From contig NZ_FRCN01000006.1 in the NCBI RefSeq assembly GCF_900142925.1, positions 1-64,000 of the forward strand: 64,000 nt of DNA, given 5' to 3'. This stretch comes from Chitinophaga sp. CF418. GTDB lineage: Bacteria > Bacteroidota > Bacteroidia > Chitinophagales > Chitinophagaceae. This document shows, piece after piece, positions 9,569 through 19,012 of this stretch. The translations under genes were made by a program, and so were the position numbers. Position 1 is the first letter of the stretch, and every line of letters begins with the position of its first letter. The notes below the pieces were generated by a model that did no database searches, was not told where the DNA came from, and saw nothing but the letters and a program-made list of their open reading frames with translations.

Positions 9569-12500
9569 ATGAAAAGATCCACGTATGACGCATGCGTCCA
9601 TGTTATGAAGAACACGGGCGGAAAGTCCCTGTTGTTACAATTACTGTTTATTGGGGCCATCATTTTATCCGGGGCGGAGAAGAGCGCCGCACAAAAGAGG
9701 GATAGTGCAGGCTCGGCGTCCGGGACCATTACCGGGCAGGTCGTCGATTCTGCCAATGGGAATGTACTGGCGGGGGTGACTATCGGTATTATCGGTACAC
9801 AGTCGGGCGCCATTTCCGACAGGGAAGGCCGCTTTACGGTGAAAGTACCGGAGGGAAAACCCGTATCCCTGTACGTCAGCCTGGTGGGATACCGGGAACT
9901 GAGGATACCTTACAGCGGTTCAGGAAATTTAGTGGTGCGCCTGCCGTCTACTACCACCGGCTTAAACCAGGTGATAGTAACGGGCTATGGCACCCAGCGA
10001 AAGGCGACGGTGACGGGCGCCGTTTCTGTGATCAGAGCCAGTGAACTGGTAGTGACCAAAAACGAAAATGTCATCAATATGATGACGGGCAAGCTGCCTG
10101 GTTTGCGTGTGGTGCAGAAAAGCAGTGAGCCGGGCGCCTATGATAATGTGTTTGATATTCGGGGGATGGGTAGTCCGTTGGTGGTCATAGATGGCGTGCC
10201 CCGGAGTAGTGGCGACCTTTCCAGGATGGACCCCAATGAGATAGAGAGTATTTCTATCCTGAAGGATGCTTCTGCCGCTGTTTACGGTGTGCGTGCGGCC
10301 AATGGGGTGATCCTGGTGACGAGTAAAAAGGGAACCCGCAGCCAGACAGGCAAGTTTGACATCACCTATGCGGTGAACCAGAGCTGGCAGCAGTTCCTGA
10401 ATGTGCCGCAGGGAGTGGATGCACTGCAATATATGATGCTGAAGAACGAGAAACAGAAACGTGATTTCGGCAACAACTTCTATAACCAGATGCCGCCTTC
10501 CTTCTCTGATGCTGATATGGAATTGTACCGGAGTGGCACATTAAAATCGTCCGACTGGGTAGGCGCTACGATGAAGGACTTTGCGCCGGAAATACAACAC
10601 ACCCTTAGCGTGAACGGGGGCAATGATAAGGCCAATTACTTCTTTAACCTGGGTTATTTCAACCAGGATGGTTTGTTCCGCAGCGGAGACATGAACTACG
10701 ACCGCTGGAACTTCAGGTCGAACATCAACGCTAAGATCACGGACAGGCTACGTGCGCAGTTGCTGCTGTCAGGTTATACTGATACCAAGAACCAGCCAGG
10801 CGGCAGAGGTATATGGGAGATGTTCAAATATACCTGGAACCAGCTGCCGACTGACCAGATCTATGCGAACAATAATCCCCTGTATCCCCACGTGATGCCG
10901 GACAATGCCAATCCGGTGATCATGACAGATGCTGATTATGTAGGTAACCAGGCATTTAAGAATAAAAACTTCCAGGGGCAGCTGGCGCTGGAATATGATA
11001 TACCGGCTATTGAAGGATTGATGGCCAGGGGAATGTATAACTATGGCTTTAATATCGTGGACAATACCATGGTGAAGAAATCTTATACACTCTTTGAATA
11101 CGACCGGCAGAATGATAAATATATCGGAACAATGGTCAATTCTCCATCCACTGTTAACCGTACTTATGGTAATAACACTTCTACGCTATACCAGTTATCA
11201 CTGAACTATACAAGAAAATTCGGCGGCAGGCATAATGTGACCGGACTGGTGTTGTACGAAGAAAGCCATGCCACAGCCGACAACTTTTACGCACAACGTG
11301 AATTCTCGCTGGGTATTCCTTACCTGTTTGCCGGCGATGCGAACAATCAGCTGGGCAGTATGGACGGCAATGGTTTGTGGGAAACCGTGAATAAGGGTAT
11401 CGTGGGTAAAGTAAATTACGATTTTAAGGGCAAATACCTGCTTGATTTCAGTTTCAGGTATGATGGGTCCAGTAAGTTCAAACCAGGGGCGCAATGGGGA
11501 TTTTTCCCGGCTATATCGGCTGGCTGGCGTCTGACAGAGGAGCATTTCTTTCAGGGATTGGTGTCTCCTGATATCATGAGCAATCTGAAATTACGTGCTT
11601 CTTATGGTAAAACCGGGGATGACGGTGCCACCGGCTTCCAGTACATATCCGGGTATAACTATCCCTCCCCGGGTTATTTCTTCGGTGGTAATTATGTGAA
11701 TGGGATGGCTTCCCGGGGTGTAGTGAATCCGGACCTGACCTGGTACACTGCCAAAACACTCAATATGGGTATAGACTTCGACCTGTTGAAAGGAATGATA
11801 GGTGGTTCCGTGGATTATTTCATCAGGAACAGGGATGGCCTGCTGGCTACCAGAACAACCACACTGCCGGGTACTGTAGGTACTAACCTGCCACAGGAGA
11901 ACCTGAACAGCGACCGGACCAGGGGGCTTGAAGTAGTGCTGACGCACCGCAATACCATCGGTGATTTCAGCTATAATATCAGTGCGAACGTATCTTCTAC
12001 ACGCACCATGCTGCGTAATGTACAGCAGACCCGCGCGGGAAACTCTTATGAGAACTGGAAGAACTCCCCGCAGAACCGCTACACGAATATCTGGTGGGGA
12101 AAACAATACGGCGGGCAATTTACCTCCTACGACCAGATATACAATTACAATGTCAATGCCGGTGGCGGTAACCAGAACATCGTACCGGGCGATTACTACT
12201 ACCAGGACTGGAATAACGATGGTGTAATAGATGGCAAGGACGAATCACCCATCGCAGTCAGGGATCTCCCGCTGATCAACTTCGGGATGACCCTTGGTGC
12301 GGCATGGAAAGGCATTGACTTCAACATGCTATTGCAGGGCGCTACCGATTTCTATGTACAGTATGCTGAGCAGATGGCGGAGCCGTTGATGTATGGCCGT
12401 GGCGCGCTGACACAGTTCCTGGACAGGTGGCATACAGCTGATCCCAATGCAGATGTATTTGATCCCAATACAGTGTGGGTGCCCGGCAAATATCCTGCCA

Positions 12501-12793
12501 TGGGCTCGCCGGTAGCAGAAGGTACCAAAGCCGTGCAGGACGCCACTTATCTGAGGATTAAAAGCCTGGAGGTAGGATATACTATTCCCCGGAAATTGCT
12601 TAGCCGTATCGGCATCAGCAACATAAGGGCATATGTCAACAGTTATAACCTGGCCACTTTTACGGGTTTAAAGAACAGTGATCCGGAGCATCCCGGCAGC
12701 GTGGCCAATGGTGCCGATTGGAACTATTCCCAGGGCGGATATAAGTATCCTATGAACAGGACATTCAGTGTAGGGGCCAGTGTTACTTTTTAA
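9569..12793 (+). CDS. SusC/RagA-type TonB-dependent outer-membrane transporter (unit A)
   Basis: 1074 residues from ATG 9569. An in-frame TTG at 9545 is less likely, while ATG 9605 would put the signal peptide (LLLQLLFIGAIILSGAEKSAAQ) closer to the N-terminus. After the signal come a carboxypeptidase-regulatory-like domain (ITGQVVDSANGNVLAGVTIGI) and the plug domain (VIVTGYGTQRKATVTGAVSVI, then the SusC-type VVIDGVPR and SILKDASAAVYGVRAANGVI). The C-terminal two thirds form the 22-strand barrel, ending in the aromatic FSVGASVTF. There is no STN domain, so it is probably not signalling through an anti-sigma factor. SusD follows after 12 bases, then DUF3823 and GH43: a polysaccharide utilisation locus. 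Confidence 0.94.
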   Translation: MKRSTYDACVHVMKNTGGKSLLLQLLFIGAIILSGAEKSAAQKRDSAGSASGTITGQVVDSANGNVLAGVTIGIIGTQSGAISDREGRFTVKVPEGKPVSLYVSLVGYRELRIPYSGSGNLVVRLPSTTTGLNQVIVTGYGTQRKATVTGAVSVIRASELVVTKNENVINMMTGKLPGLRVVQKSSEPGAYDNVFDIRGMGSPLVVIDGVPRSSGDLSRMDPNEIESISILKDASAAVYGVRAANGVILVTSKKGTRSQTGKFDITYAVNQSWQQFLNVPQGVDALQYMMLKNEKQKRDFGNNFYNQMPPSFSDADMELYRSGTLKSSDWVGATMKDFAPEIQHTLSVNGGNDKANYFFNLGYFNQDGLFRSGDMNYDRWNFRSNINAKITDRLRAQLLLSGYTDTKNQPGGRGIWEMFKYTWNQLPTDQIYANNNPLYPHVMPDNANPVIMTDADYVGNQAFKNKNFQGQLALEYDIPAIEGLMARGMYNYGFNIVDNTMVKKSYTLFEYDRQNDKYIGTMVNSPSTVNRTYGNNTSTLYQLSLNYTRKFGGRHNVTGLVLYEESHATADNFYAQREFSLGIPYLFAGDANNQLGSMDGNGLWETVNKGIVGKVNYDFKGKYLLDFSFRYDGSSKFKPGAQWGFFPAISAGWRLTEEHFFQGLVSPDIMSNLKLRASYGKTGDDGATGFQYISGYNYPSPGYFFGGNYVNGMASRGVVNPDLTWYTAKTLNMGIDFDLLKGMIGGSVDYFIRNRDGLLATRTTTLPGTVGTNLPQENLNSDRTRGLEVVLTHRNTIGDFSYNISANVSSTRTMLRNVQQTRAGNSYENWKNSPQNRYTNIWWGKQYGGQFTSYDQIYNYNVNAGGGNQNIVPGDYYYQDWNNDGVIDGKDESPIAVRDLPLINFGMTLGAAWKGIDFNMLLQGATDFYVQYAEQMAEPLMYGRGALTQFLDRWHTADPNADVFDPNTVWVPGKYPAMGSPVAEGTKAVQDATYLRIKSLEVGYTIPRKLLSRIGISNIRAYVNSYNLATFTGLKNSDPEHPGSVANGADWNYSQGGYKYPMNRTFSVGASVTF

Positions 12794-12805
12794 ATAGAAA
12801 ACAAC

Positions 12806-14629
12806 ATGAAGAACAAGCTATATATAAGCATCATCACCATACTGGCAGTATTGTTACAGCCTTCGTGCAGGGACCTGAATATCGATCCGCTGAATGTGAT
12901 CCAGGACAAGGACGTTTTTGCTACCGACGCAGGTGTAAAAGGATATCTGGCTACTATATACAGGGCCTTGCCTATAGAAGATTTCTACTATCGTCAGGAA
13001 GGTTCCGGGTTTAACAGGCAATGGGAACATTTTTATCATCCCGGTGCACTTTGCGGAGAGCTGGTAGGCCCTTACGGCAGTACCTATGACGGGGCTGGTG
13101 GTTTCGGTTACTGGCCGTATGGTGATATCCGTACTGTCAATTATTTTATCGAGAACCTGCCTGTTTATGGCACAGGCTTTTCTAAGGAGCAGATCGATGC
13201 CTGGTTGGGTGAGGCCTACTTCTGCAGGGCGTATTTTTACTTTGCGCTGGCTAAACGTTATGGTGGCATTCCCATTATCAGAAAAGTACAGCATTATCCT
13301 GAGCAAAGCCTGGAAGAACTGCAGGTACACAGAGATAAGGAAGTGGATGTATGGAACTTTATAGGCGATGACCTGGACAGCGCTTACAATAAAATGCCGG
13401 CTACCAGCGAAAGAGCGCGTGCTAACCGTTATGCGGCCGCTGCCCTGAAGTCAAGGGCTATGCTGTATGCGGGCAGTATAGCGAAATATGGTTCAGAGAA
13501 CTTTGTGGCCGGCGATGCCCGTGATCAGGGATATGCTGGTATTCCCGCATCTGCAGCAGCAGGTTTCTTCCAGAGAGCCTGGGATGCCGCGAAACTATTG
13601 GAAGGACATTATAGTTTATACCGTAAAAAGACGGATAAGGAACTGAACTATGTGGACCTGTTCCTGGACAGGGAAAGTACAGAGAATATCCTGGTGAGAG
13701 ATTATTCGCTGACCACCGGTACAGCCCACAGCTGGGATGCTACCATGACCTGCCGCTTCATGACTGCGGATGGTCTTTCCCGTGCTTATCCGACCCTGGA
13801 GCTTATTGAACGCTATACAGGACAGTTGCCCGTGGTGAACGCCGATGGCACTCCCCGTCGTTTTGATAATACCAGTCAGCTGGCACAGGGGCTGGAGCCA
13901 CGCCTGCTGGCAACGATATATTTCCCCGGCACTACGCTGAGGGGTAAACAATTCGATATGCAGCGCGGGATCTATGAGCATTTTACCGGCACCGCTGCTG
14001 ATGAATTGGGGCAGAATCCTCCCAATCGGCCCTACAGACACCTGGCTGGTAAAACAGAAACTTTATTCAATGGCATGCGTATCATAGGCTTTACGGGTAT
14101 CAGCACTGATAATGACGACCTTACCCGTACTGGTTTCTATGTACGGAAATACATTGATTATAACCGCGCTCAATCCCAATGCGGGCTATATATGAGCACG
14201 CAGAGCTGGATAGATATGCGTTATGCGGAAGTTTTGCTGAACAGGGCAGAGGCGGCTGTTGAGCTGAGCAACATGGCTGATGCCCGGAATGTGATCAATG
14301 ATATCAGAGACCGCGCGGGCGCTCCCCTTTTAACGGGGGCATTTACGATAGACACTGTGCGTAATGAACGCTGTAAAGAACTGGCTTTCGAAAAACAATA
14401 CTGGTGGGACCTCAGAAGATGGCGTATTGCAGACAAGATACTGGATAATACAAAATACCATGCACTGATGCCATATTATGTTGCTGATGAACAGAAATAT
14501 ATCTTCCTCCGTGAGTTCGAACCCTTCCAGCGTTCCTACAACTTCGAGAAGAAGTTCTACTACGAGCCTATTCCCGGCGGAGAACTAGGTAAGAACCCCA
14601 ACCTGTATCCCAATAACCCTAACCACTAA
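12806..14629 (+). CDS. SusD/RagB-type glycan-binding lipoprotein (unit A)
   Basis: 607 residues. The signal ends in a lipobox (LLQPSC, Cys near 21), followed by DLNIDPLNVIQDKDVFATDAGVK, typical of SusD N-termini. TPR-like helices include the segment WLGEAYFCRAYFYFALAKRYGGIPII. The C-terminal region has DMRYAEVLLNRAEAAVEL and RNERCKELAFEKQYWWDLRRWR, the standard SusD tail. It caps the SusC pore at the cell surface and captures the oligosaccharide. It starts 12 bases after SusC, so the two are translated from one message. At 607 residues it is on the long side for the family, with an insertion region around residues 330-430. Confidence 0.94.
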   Translation: MKNKLYISIITILAVLLQPSCRDLNIDPLNVIQDKDVFATDAGVKGYLATIYRALPIEDFYYRQEGSGFNRQWEHFYHPGALCGELVGPYGSTYDGAGGFGYWPYGDIRTVNYFIENLPVYGTGFSKEQIDAWLGEAYFCRAYFYFALAKRYGGIPIIRKVQHYPEQSLEELQVHRDKEVDVWNFIGDDLDSAYNKMPATSERARANRYAAAALKSRAMLYAGSIAKYGSENFVAGDARDQGYAGIPASAAAGFFQRAWDAAKLLEGHYSLYRKKTDKELNYVDLFLDRESTENILVRDYSLTTGTAHSWDATMTCRFMTADGLSRAYPTLELIERYTGQLPVVNADGTPRRFDNTSQLAQGLEPRLLATIYFPGTTLRGKQFDMQRGIYEHFTGTAADELGQNPPNRPYRHLAGKTETLFNGMRIIGFTGISTDNDDLTRTGFYVRKYIDYNRAQSQCGLYMSTQSWIDMRYAEVLLNRAEAAVELSNMADARNVINDIRDRAGAPLLTGAFTIDTVRNERCKELAFEKQYWWDLRRWRIADKILDNTKYHALMPYYVADEQKYIFLREFEPFQRSYNFEKKFYYEPIPGGELGKNPNLYPNNPNH

Positions 14630-14644
14630 ATTAAAACGACTACC

Positions 14645-15352
14645 ATGCAAAACATCATAAAAGGATTGTTTATCTTACTTACTGCCGTAACGATGGCTTC
14701 CTGTACCAAGGAAGATAATTTCGATGGGCCGGATGCCGCTTTTAAGGGAAGACTGCTTGATAATGATTCAAAGGAGAACTTCCTGACAGAAACTGGTGGT
14801 GTGCAGATCAAACTGGAAGAACTGAGCTGGAGCGCCACGCCTACGCCGCAATATATTCCTTCTAAAATTGATGGCACCTTTGAAGATACAAAACTGTTCA
14901 GCGGGCATTATCGCGTAACGCCTGTCAATGGCGCTTTCTGGCCGGTACAGGGTGTTGAGATGGATATCAATGGAACCACTACGCAAGATTTCACGTTGAC
15001 GCCTTACCTGCGCATTACCCAATTCACACATGAGCTGGAAGGTACCACGCTGATCATGCGGTTTAAACTGTCAGCACCGGTGGAAACTGGCCTGCCCAGG
15101 ATACTGGATGTCAAGCCTTTCGTGAATACAAGCGAGTATGTGGGCAGCGGCGCTACTATCAGCCAGTATACCGATCCTAATAAGATTGATATCAACAGCA
15201 GCTGGTCGGCCGATATTGCTGCAAAGACCTATGAAATACGGGTGCCCAATCTGAAGGCCGCCAGAACATTCTATGCAAGGGTGGGTGTAAGAGTGGATGA
15301 CAGTTTCAAGCAGTTTAACTATTCGCAGATAATTGAAGTTAAAGTACCATAA
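14645..15352 (+). CDS. DUF3823-type surface lipoprotein (SusE-like position)
   Basis: 235 residues with lipobox TMASC (Cys20). The mature part consists of two beta-sandwich-like stretches. The first contains GGVQIKLEELSW and then GTFEDTKLFSGHYRVTPVNGAFWPVQG; the second has ITQFTHELEGTTLIMRFKLS and ends with a fibronectin-like strand set. This layout matches the DUF3823 proteins that regularly follow SusD in Bacteroidota loci, where they are thought to bind glycan at the surface beside SusCD. It begins 15 bases after SusD and 24 bases before the GH43 gene, so it is the third gene of the same operon. Role is inferred from position. Confidence 0.85.
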   Translation: MQNIIKGLFILLTAVTMASCTKEDNFDGPDAAFKGRLLDNDSKENFLTETGGVQIKLEELSWSATPTPQYIPSKIDGTFEDTKLFSGHYRVTPVNGAFWPVQGVEMDINGTTTQDFTLTPYLRITQFTHELEGTTLIMRFKLSAPVETGLPRILDVKPFVNTSEYVGSGATISQYTDPNKIDINSSWSADIAAKTYEIRVPNLKAARTFYARVGVRVDDSFKQFNYSQIIEVKVP

Positions 15353-15376
15353 TATAAGTTACAAAGTTTCAGGACT

Positions 15377-16312
15377 ATGCAAAAGATCAACAGCATGCGT
15401 GCAGGTTTATTTTTATTACTACTAATGTCGGCCTTTTCATCCACGGCACAACAAAACCCCTTCATTACAGATATGTATACGGCTGATCCATCGGCACATG
15501 TATGGTCGGACGGACGATTGTATGTCTATGCATCTCATGATATTGCGCCGCCAAGAGGCTGCGACCTGATGGACCAGTATCATGTTTACTCCACCGATGA
15601 TATGATCAACTGGAAAGATCATGGCGAGATACTGCGTGCCAGCCAGGTGCCCTGGGGAAGAAAGGACGGCGGTTTTATGTGGGCGCCTGATTGTGTGTTC
15701 AGGAAAGGGACCTATTATTTTTACTTCCCTCATCCCAGCGGAGACGAATGGAATAAGACCTGGAAGATAGGAGTGGCTACCAGCAGCAGTCCGGCGGGCG
15801 ATTTCAAGGTGCAGGGATATCTGCCTGATCTCGAATCAATGATCGACCCCTGTGTATTCATTGATGACGATGGTCTTGCTTATTTCTACTATGGTGGTGG
15901 CGGCGTTTGCAAAGGCGGTAAACTGATGGACAACATGATGGAAATAGACGGCACCATGCAGCCAATGGAAGGATTGGTAGACTTTCATGAAGCTACCTGG
16001 GTGCATAAGAAGGACGGCGTATATTACCTGTCCTATTCTGATAATAATGACAAGGACGGTAAGCACAACCAGATGCGTTATGCTACCAGCGATAGTCCCC
16101 TGGGCCCCTGGACATACAGAGGGATCTATATGGACCCTACGGACAGTTATACCAACCATGGCTCTATTGTGGAATACAAAGGTCAATGGTACGCTTTCTA
16201 TCATAACAGCGCACTGTCACATCACGACTGGCTGAGGTCGATCTGCGTAGATAAGCTGTTCTATAATGACGACGGTACTATCCGGAAAGTCGTACAGACA
16301 ACGGGAAAATAA
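15377..16312 (+). CDS. Glycoside hydrolase family 43 enzyme (arabinosidase/xylosidase type)
   Basis: 311 residues with a signal peptide ending near residue 25 (FSSTAQQ). The five-bladed propeller signature of GH43 is clear. The putative catalytic base is Asp37 in TADPSAHVW, the pKa-modulating Asp157 lies in SMIDPCVFIDDDG, and the catalytic acid Glu205 is in FHEATWVHKKDG. Family members remove or cut arabinofuranosyl or xylosyl units; the exact subfamily cannot be fixed by eye. It closes the SusC-SusD-DUF3823 operon, so unit A most likely takes up an arabinose- or xylose-containing glycan. The pectate lyase at 128-1243 would fit a pectic arabinan. There is no lipobox, so the enzyme is probably periplasmic or secreted. 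Confidence 0.92.
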   Translation: MQKINSMRAGLFLLLLMSAFSSTAQQNPFITDMYTADPSAHVWSDGRLYVYASHDIAPPRGCDLMDQYHVYSTDDMINWKDHGEILRASQVPWGRKDGGFMWAPDCVFRKGTYYFYFPHPSGDEWNKTWKIGVATSSSPAGDFKVQGYLPDLESMIDPCVFIDDDGLAYFYYGGGGVCKGGKLMDNMMEIDGTMQPMEGLVDFHEATWVHKKDGVYYLSYSDNNDKDGKHNQMRYATSDSPLGPWTYRGIYMDPTDSYTNHGSIVEYKGQWYAFYHNSALSHHDWLRSICVDKLFYNDDGTIRKVVQTTGK

Positions 16313-16395
16313 AGAACAGGCTGTTGACCATATAGCGAACTGAGGGGCATTCCCGGCGACTGGTTTGCCCCTTTAAAATGTCGTAATTGCACCGC

Positions 16396-16424
16396 TTGTA
16401 TAAGTGAAAAGAATTTCATCTTTG
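16396..16424 (+). promoter_or_regulatory. Candidate Bacteroidota promoter for the SRPBCC gene
   Basis: TTG at 16396-16398, an 18-base spacer, then CATCTTTG at 16417-16424, one mismatch from the TAnnTTTG -7 consensus. The start codon is 58 bases further on. No other signal lies in the 170-base gap. Confidence 0.45.
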
Positions 16425-16481
16425 TTGTAATGACAAAGCTTTCCATTACTCATACGTTTATAAACATTTAAAACACATGTT

Positions 16482-16922
16482 ATGGAAAAACATGAATTCA
16501 AGATCACTATCAACGGACCCCGGGAAAAGGTCTGGAGCGTCCTTTGGGAGGATGCATCCTATCGTGAATGGACTTCAGTCTTTACTCCGGGATCATACGC
16601 TAAAACTGACTGGAAAAAAGGCAGTCAGGTCCGGTTCCTGAATGAAAAGAATGACGGAATGATATCCAGGATAGAAGAAAATATTCCTAATGAGTACATG
16701 TCGATAGAACATCTCGGATTTGTAAAGAACGGTGTCGAAGACAAAGAAAGTGAAGAAGTCAAAAAGTGGTCAGGCGCTCATGAGAACTATACACTGAAAA
16801 GTGTAAATGGTAAGACAGAGCTGGTGGTGGACATGGATATTGTGGACGAGTATAAAGATTATTTCGCAGAGACCTGGCCTAAGGCGCTGGAAAAAGTAAA
16901 AGAACTATCCGAAGAGCATTAG
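16482..16922 (+). CDS. SRPBCC/AHSA1-family ligand-binding protein
   Basis: 146 residues, soluble, with no signal peptide. The pattern FKITINGPREKVWSVLWEDASYREWTSVFTPGS at the start, a glycine/arginine turn (GSQVRFLNEKNDG) in the middle and a long C-terminal helix (DYFAETWPKALEKVKELSEE) are those of the START-like AHSA1 fold. Such proteins hold hydrophobic ligands or act as stress or cochaperone-like proteins in the cytoplasm; no substrate can be named. It is a single-gene unit: own promoter candidate upstream, strong terminator 30 bases downstream. It is unrelated to the uptake loci on either side. Confidence 0.85.
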   Translation: MEKHEFKITINGPREKVWSVLWEDASYREWTSVFTPGSYAKTDWKKGSQVRFLNEKNDGMISRIEENIPNEYMSIEHLGFVKNGVEDKESEEVKKWSGAHENYTLKSVNGKTELVVDMDIVDEYKDYFAETWPKALEKVKELSEEH

Positions 16923-16951
16923 CCACTCCGGTCGGTTGATTATATTAGTGA

Positions 16952-16987
16952 AAGCCGTTCCTCCTTCCCGGGGGAACGGCTTTTTTG
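16952..16987 (+). terminator. Rho-independent terminator after the SRPBCC gene
   Basis: Perfect 10-bp stem aagccgttcc / ggaacggctt with an 11-base loop, followed directly by tttttgtt. It isolates the SRPBCC gene from the ECF sigma gene downstream. Confidence 0.9.
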
Positions 16988-17065
16988 TTCTGTTATAACA
17001 ACCTGCCATTTTTTATTACATTAGCTCCCAGATTCAACCAAAAAAAGTGAGGGAATGGAGGTAGT

Positions 17066-17656
17066 ATGCCGGAGGTCCTAGATAATGAAACAGCATTACT
17101 TGAAAGAATGGCGAAGGGAGATAAGGATGCCTTCCAGGTGATCTATTATCATTATGCCCCAAGGATATATGGCAAGTTGTTGAAATTGTTACATTCCGAA
17201 GATCTGGCTACGGAGCTGCTGCAGGAGGTATTTATTGTCGTGTGGCAAAAGCATGCCCTGGTAGATCCCACCCGTTCATTCCGGTCCTATCTGTTCAAAA
17301 TAGCTGATAACCTGGCCATAGACCTTTTCAGGAAAGCCAACCGTAGCGCGCAGCTGATCAACCGCCTGCTGGAAGCCAGTATTGATCATTATACGCATAC
17401 GGAAGAAAGACTGGAGCAAAAAGAGAATGCATTCCTGCTCCAGACAGCCATCGATGCCTTACCCCCGCAACGTAAACTGGTATTTACCCTCTGTAAACTG
17501 GAGGGCAAGAGTCATGATGAAGTAAGCCGCTTATTAGGTATATCTCCATCTACCGTTAATAATCACGTAGTTAAGGCCACACAATTCCTGCGGGAGTACC
17601 TGACCAGCCGTCCCGATATTACCGGGATGCTCCTGCTCTATTTTTTATTTAAATAA
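17066..17656 (+). CDS. ECF RNA polymerase sigma factor (FecI-like)
   Basis: 196 residues. Region 2 lies at about 20-90 (FQVIYYHYAPRIYGKLLKLL, then LLQEVFIVVWQ and FRSYLFKIADNLAIDLFRK). Region 4 lies at about 130-180 (LPPQRKLVFTLCKLEGKSHDEVSRLLGISPSTVNNHV). A clear GGAGG sits five bases before the ATG, uncommon in this phylum. The FecR-like anti-sigma gene follows after about 40 bases, then a SusC with an STN domain: the usual trans-envelope signalling relay in which the loaded transporter releases the sigma factor to transcribe its own uptake genes. The hydrophobic tail (MLLLYFLFK) is often seen in Bacteroidota FecI homologues. Confidence 0.93.
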   Translation: MPEVLDNETALLERMAKGDKDAFQVIYYHYAPRIYGKLLKLLHSEDLATELLQEVFIVVWQKHALVDPTRSFRSYLFKIADNLAIDLFRKANRSAQLINRLLEASIDHYTHTEERLEQKENAFLLQTAIDALPPQRKLVFTLCKLEGKSHDEVSRLLGISPSTVNNHVVKATQFLREYLTSRPDITGMLLLYFLFK

Positions 17657-17697
17657 TTTTTTCCCTCGGAGTAGTTATTTATTCAAGCTTGTTCGTA

Positions 17698-18888
17698 ATG
17701 GCTATTATGGAAGATATATTTCATGAGGAGGAACTGCGTCGCCTGTTCGGTAAATTCTTACAAAAAGACTGCTCGGAAGCAGAAATAAGAAGATTGATGG
17801 CTTATGCCGGTGTAGACCGGCTAAGGCCTGTATTGGAGGAATTGCTTGCAGCTGTGGATGTGGAAGGTACTGCCGGGGAATTGTATGCCCTCTATCAGCG
17901 GCCTGTTGATAAGGTATTCAGCAATCTTTCATTCCTGACAGATGATCTGCAGCAACAACAAGGTTTCCGTGGAATATTCTCTCTTCCCCGCTACTGGTGG
18001 GCCGCTGCAGCTATGCTCTTACTACTGGTATCAGGTACATGGTTTTTTATGAGTCGTCTACAGCGGCGGGAAACTGTCATAGCCACAGTATATGATAAGG
18101 CGCCGGGCACCGACAAAGCCTTGCTGACGTTGTCAGATGGACACGTTGTAGCGTTGGATAGCACAGGTAAAGGACAGGTCGTACAGGGAAATACGGCTAT
18201 ACAGCAACAGGGCGGTCTGTTAAAATACAGTGCCGGTGCGCATGCTGCCGGGTTCAATACGCTAAGCACTCCCCGCGGCGGACAGTTCCGGTTGGTATTG
18301 CCGGACGGTACAGCCGTATGGCTGAATGCCGCGACCTCGCTACGTTATCCTACCGCCTTTGATGGCAATGAAAGAGTAGTGATGCTACGAGGGGAGGCCT
18401 ACTTTGAAGTAGCTAAAAATGCCAAACCTTTCCGCGTGCAGATAGACGAACACACTGCCGTAGAGGTGCTCGGTACACACTTTAATATCCATGCCTATTC
18501 CGATGAAAGCCAGATCAGTACAACGTTGCTGGAAGGTAAAGTAGTGATGACTAAAAGTGACGCATTACTCCGGCGCGTTGTGCTGAATCCAGGTCAGCAG
18601 GCAGTAGCAGATAAAGAGCAGTTGCTGCTCAGTAAACAGGTGAACATGGACCAGGTAATGGCCTGGAAGAACGGTATGTTCAACTTTGAGGATATGGACC
18701 TGCCAGCAGTACTCCGGCAACTGGCAAGATGGTACGATGTAGAGATCATATATGAAGGAAAGATACCTGCCAGGAAATTTGGTGGTGAAATGCAGCGGGA
18801 TCTTTCGCTGCAACAGGTACTCCGCATACTGGAAAGGATGGATGTAAAATGCAGGATTGAAAATGGGAACAGACTAATCGTAATGTAG
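17698..18888 (+). CDS. FecR-family anti-sigma factor
   Basis: 396 residues from ATG 17698 (an in-frame TTG at 17689 and ATG 17707 are alternatives). The N-terminal ~95 residues are cytoplasmic and should bind the sigma factor. One membrane helix lies near residue 100-120 (WWAAAAMLLLLVSGTWFFM). The periplasmic FecR domain follows (LSTPRGGQFRLVLPDGTAVWLNAATSLRYP, then VMLRGEAYFEVAK and VEVLGTHFNIHAY). A C-terminal DUF4974/STN-like domain (FNFEDMDLPAVLRQLARWYDVEI) is expected to contact the STN domain of the SusC encoded next. It is the partner of the ECF sigma gene immediately upstream. Confidence 0.93.
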   Translation: MAIMEDIFHEEELRRLFGKFLQKDCSEAEIRRLMAYAGVDRLRPVLEELLAAVDVEGTAGELYALYQRPVDKVFSNLSFLTDDLQQQQGFRGIFSLPRYWWAAAAMLLLLVSGTWFFMSRLQRRETVIATVYDKAPGTDKALLTLSDGHVVALDSTGKGQVVQGNTAIQQQGGLLKYSAGAHAAGFNTLSTPRGGQFRLVLPDGTAVWLNAATSLRYPTAFDGNERVVMLRGEAYFEVAKNAKPFRVQIDEHTAVEVLGTHFNIHAYSDESQISTTLLEGKVVMTKSDALLRRVVLNPGQQAVADKEQLLLSKQVNMDQVMAWKNGMFNFEDMDLPAVLRQLARWYDVEIIYEGKIPARKFGGEMQRDLSLQQVLRILERMDVKCRIENGNRLIVM

Positions 18889-18914
18889 CAGGAAAATATC
18901 AGCCAAAATAAAAA

Positions 18915-18938
18915 GTCGTTCTACCCCCGTAGAACGAC
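18915..18938. repeat. Perfect 10-bp hairpin in the FecR-SusC gap
   Basis: gtcgttctac, loop cccc, gtagaacgac. The U-run needed for a terminator is on the minus strand (aaaataaaaa precedes the stem on plus), but no minus-strand gene reads through here. It could partly separate fecR from susC transcription, act as an RNA-processing or stability element, or be a relic. It lies 27 bases after the FecR stop. Confidence 0.5.
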
Positions 18939-19012
18939 CACAGCCATGGCCGGCAAACAAACAGTCTTCGTCAGACGCTTATTTATTTATCAACCACAAC
19001 CAGTACAAAAGT

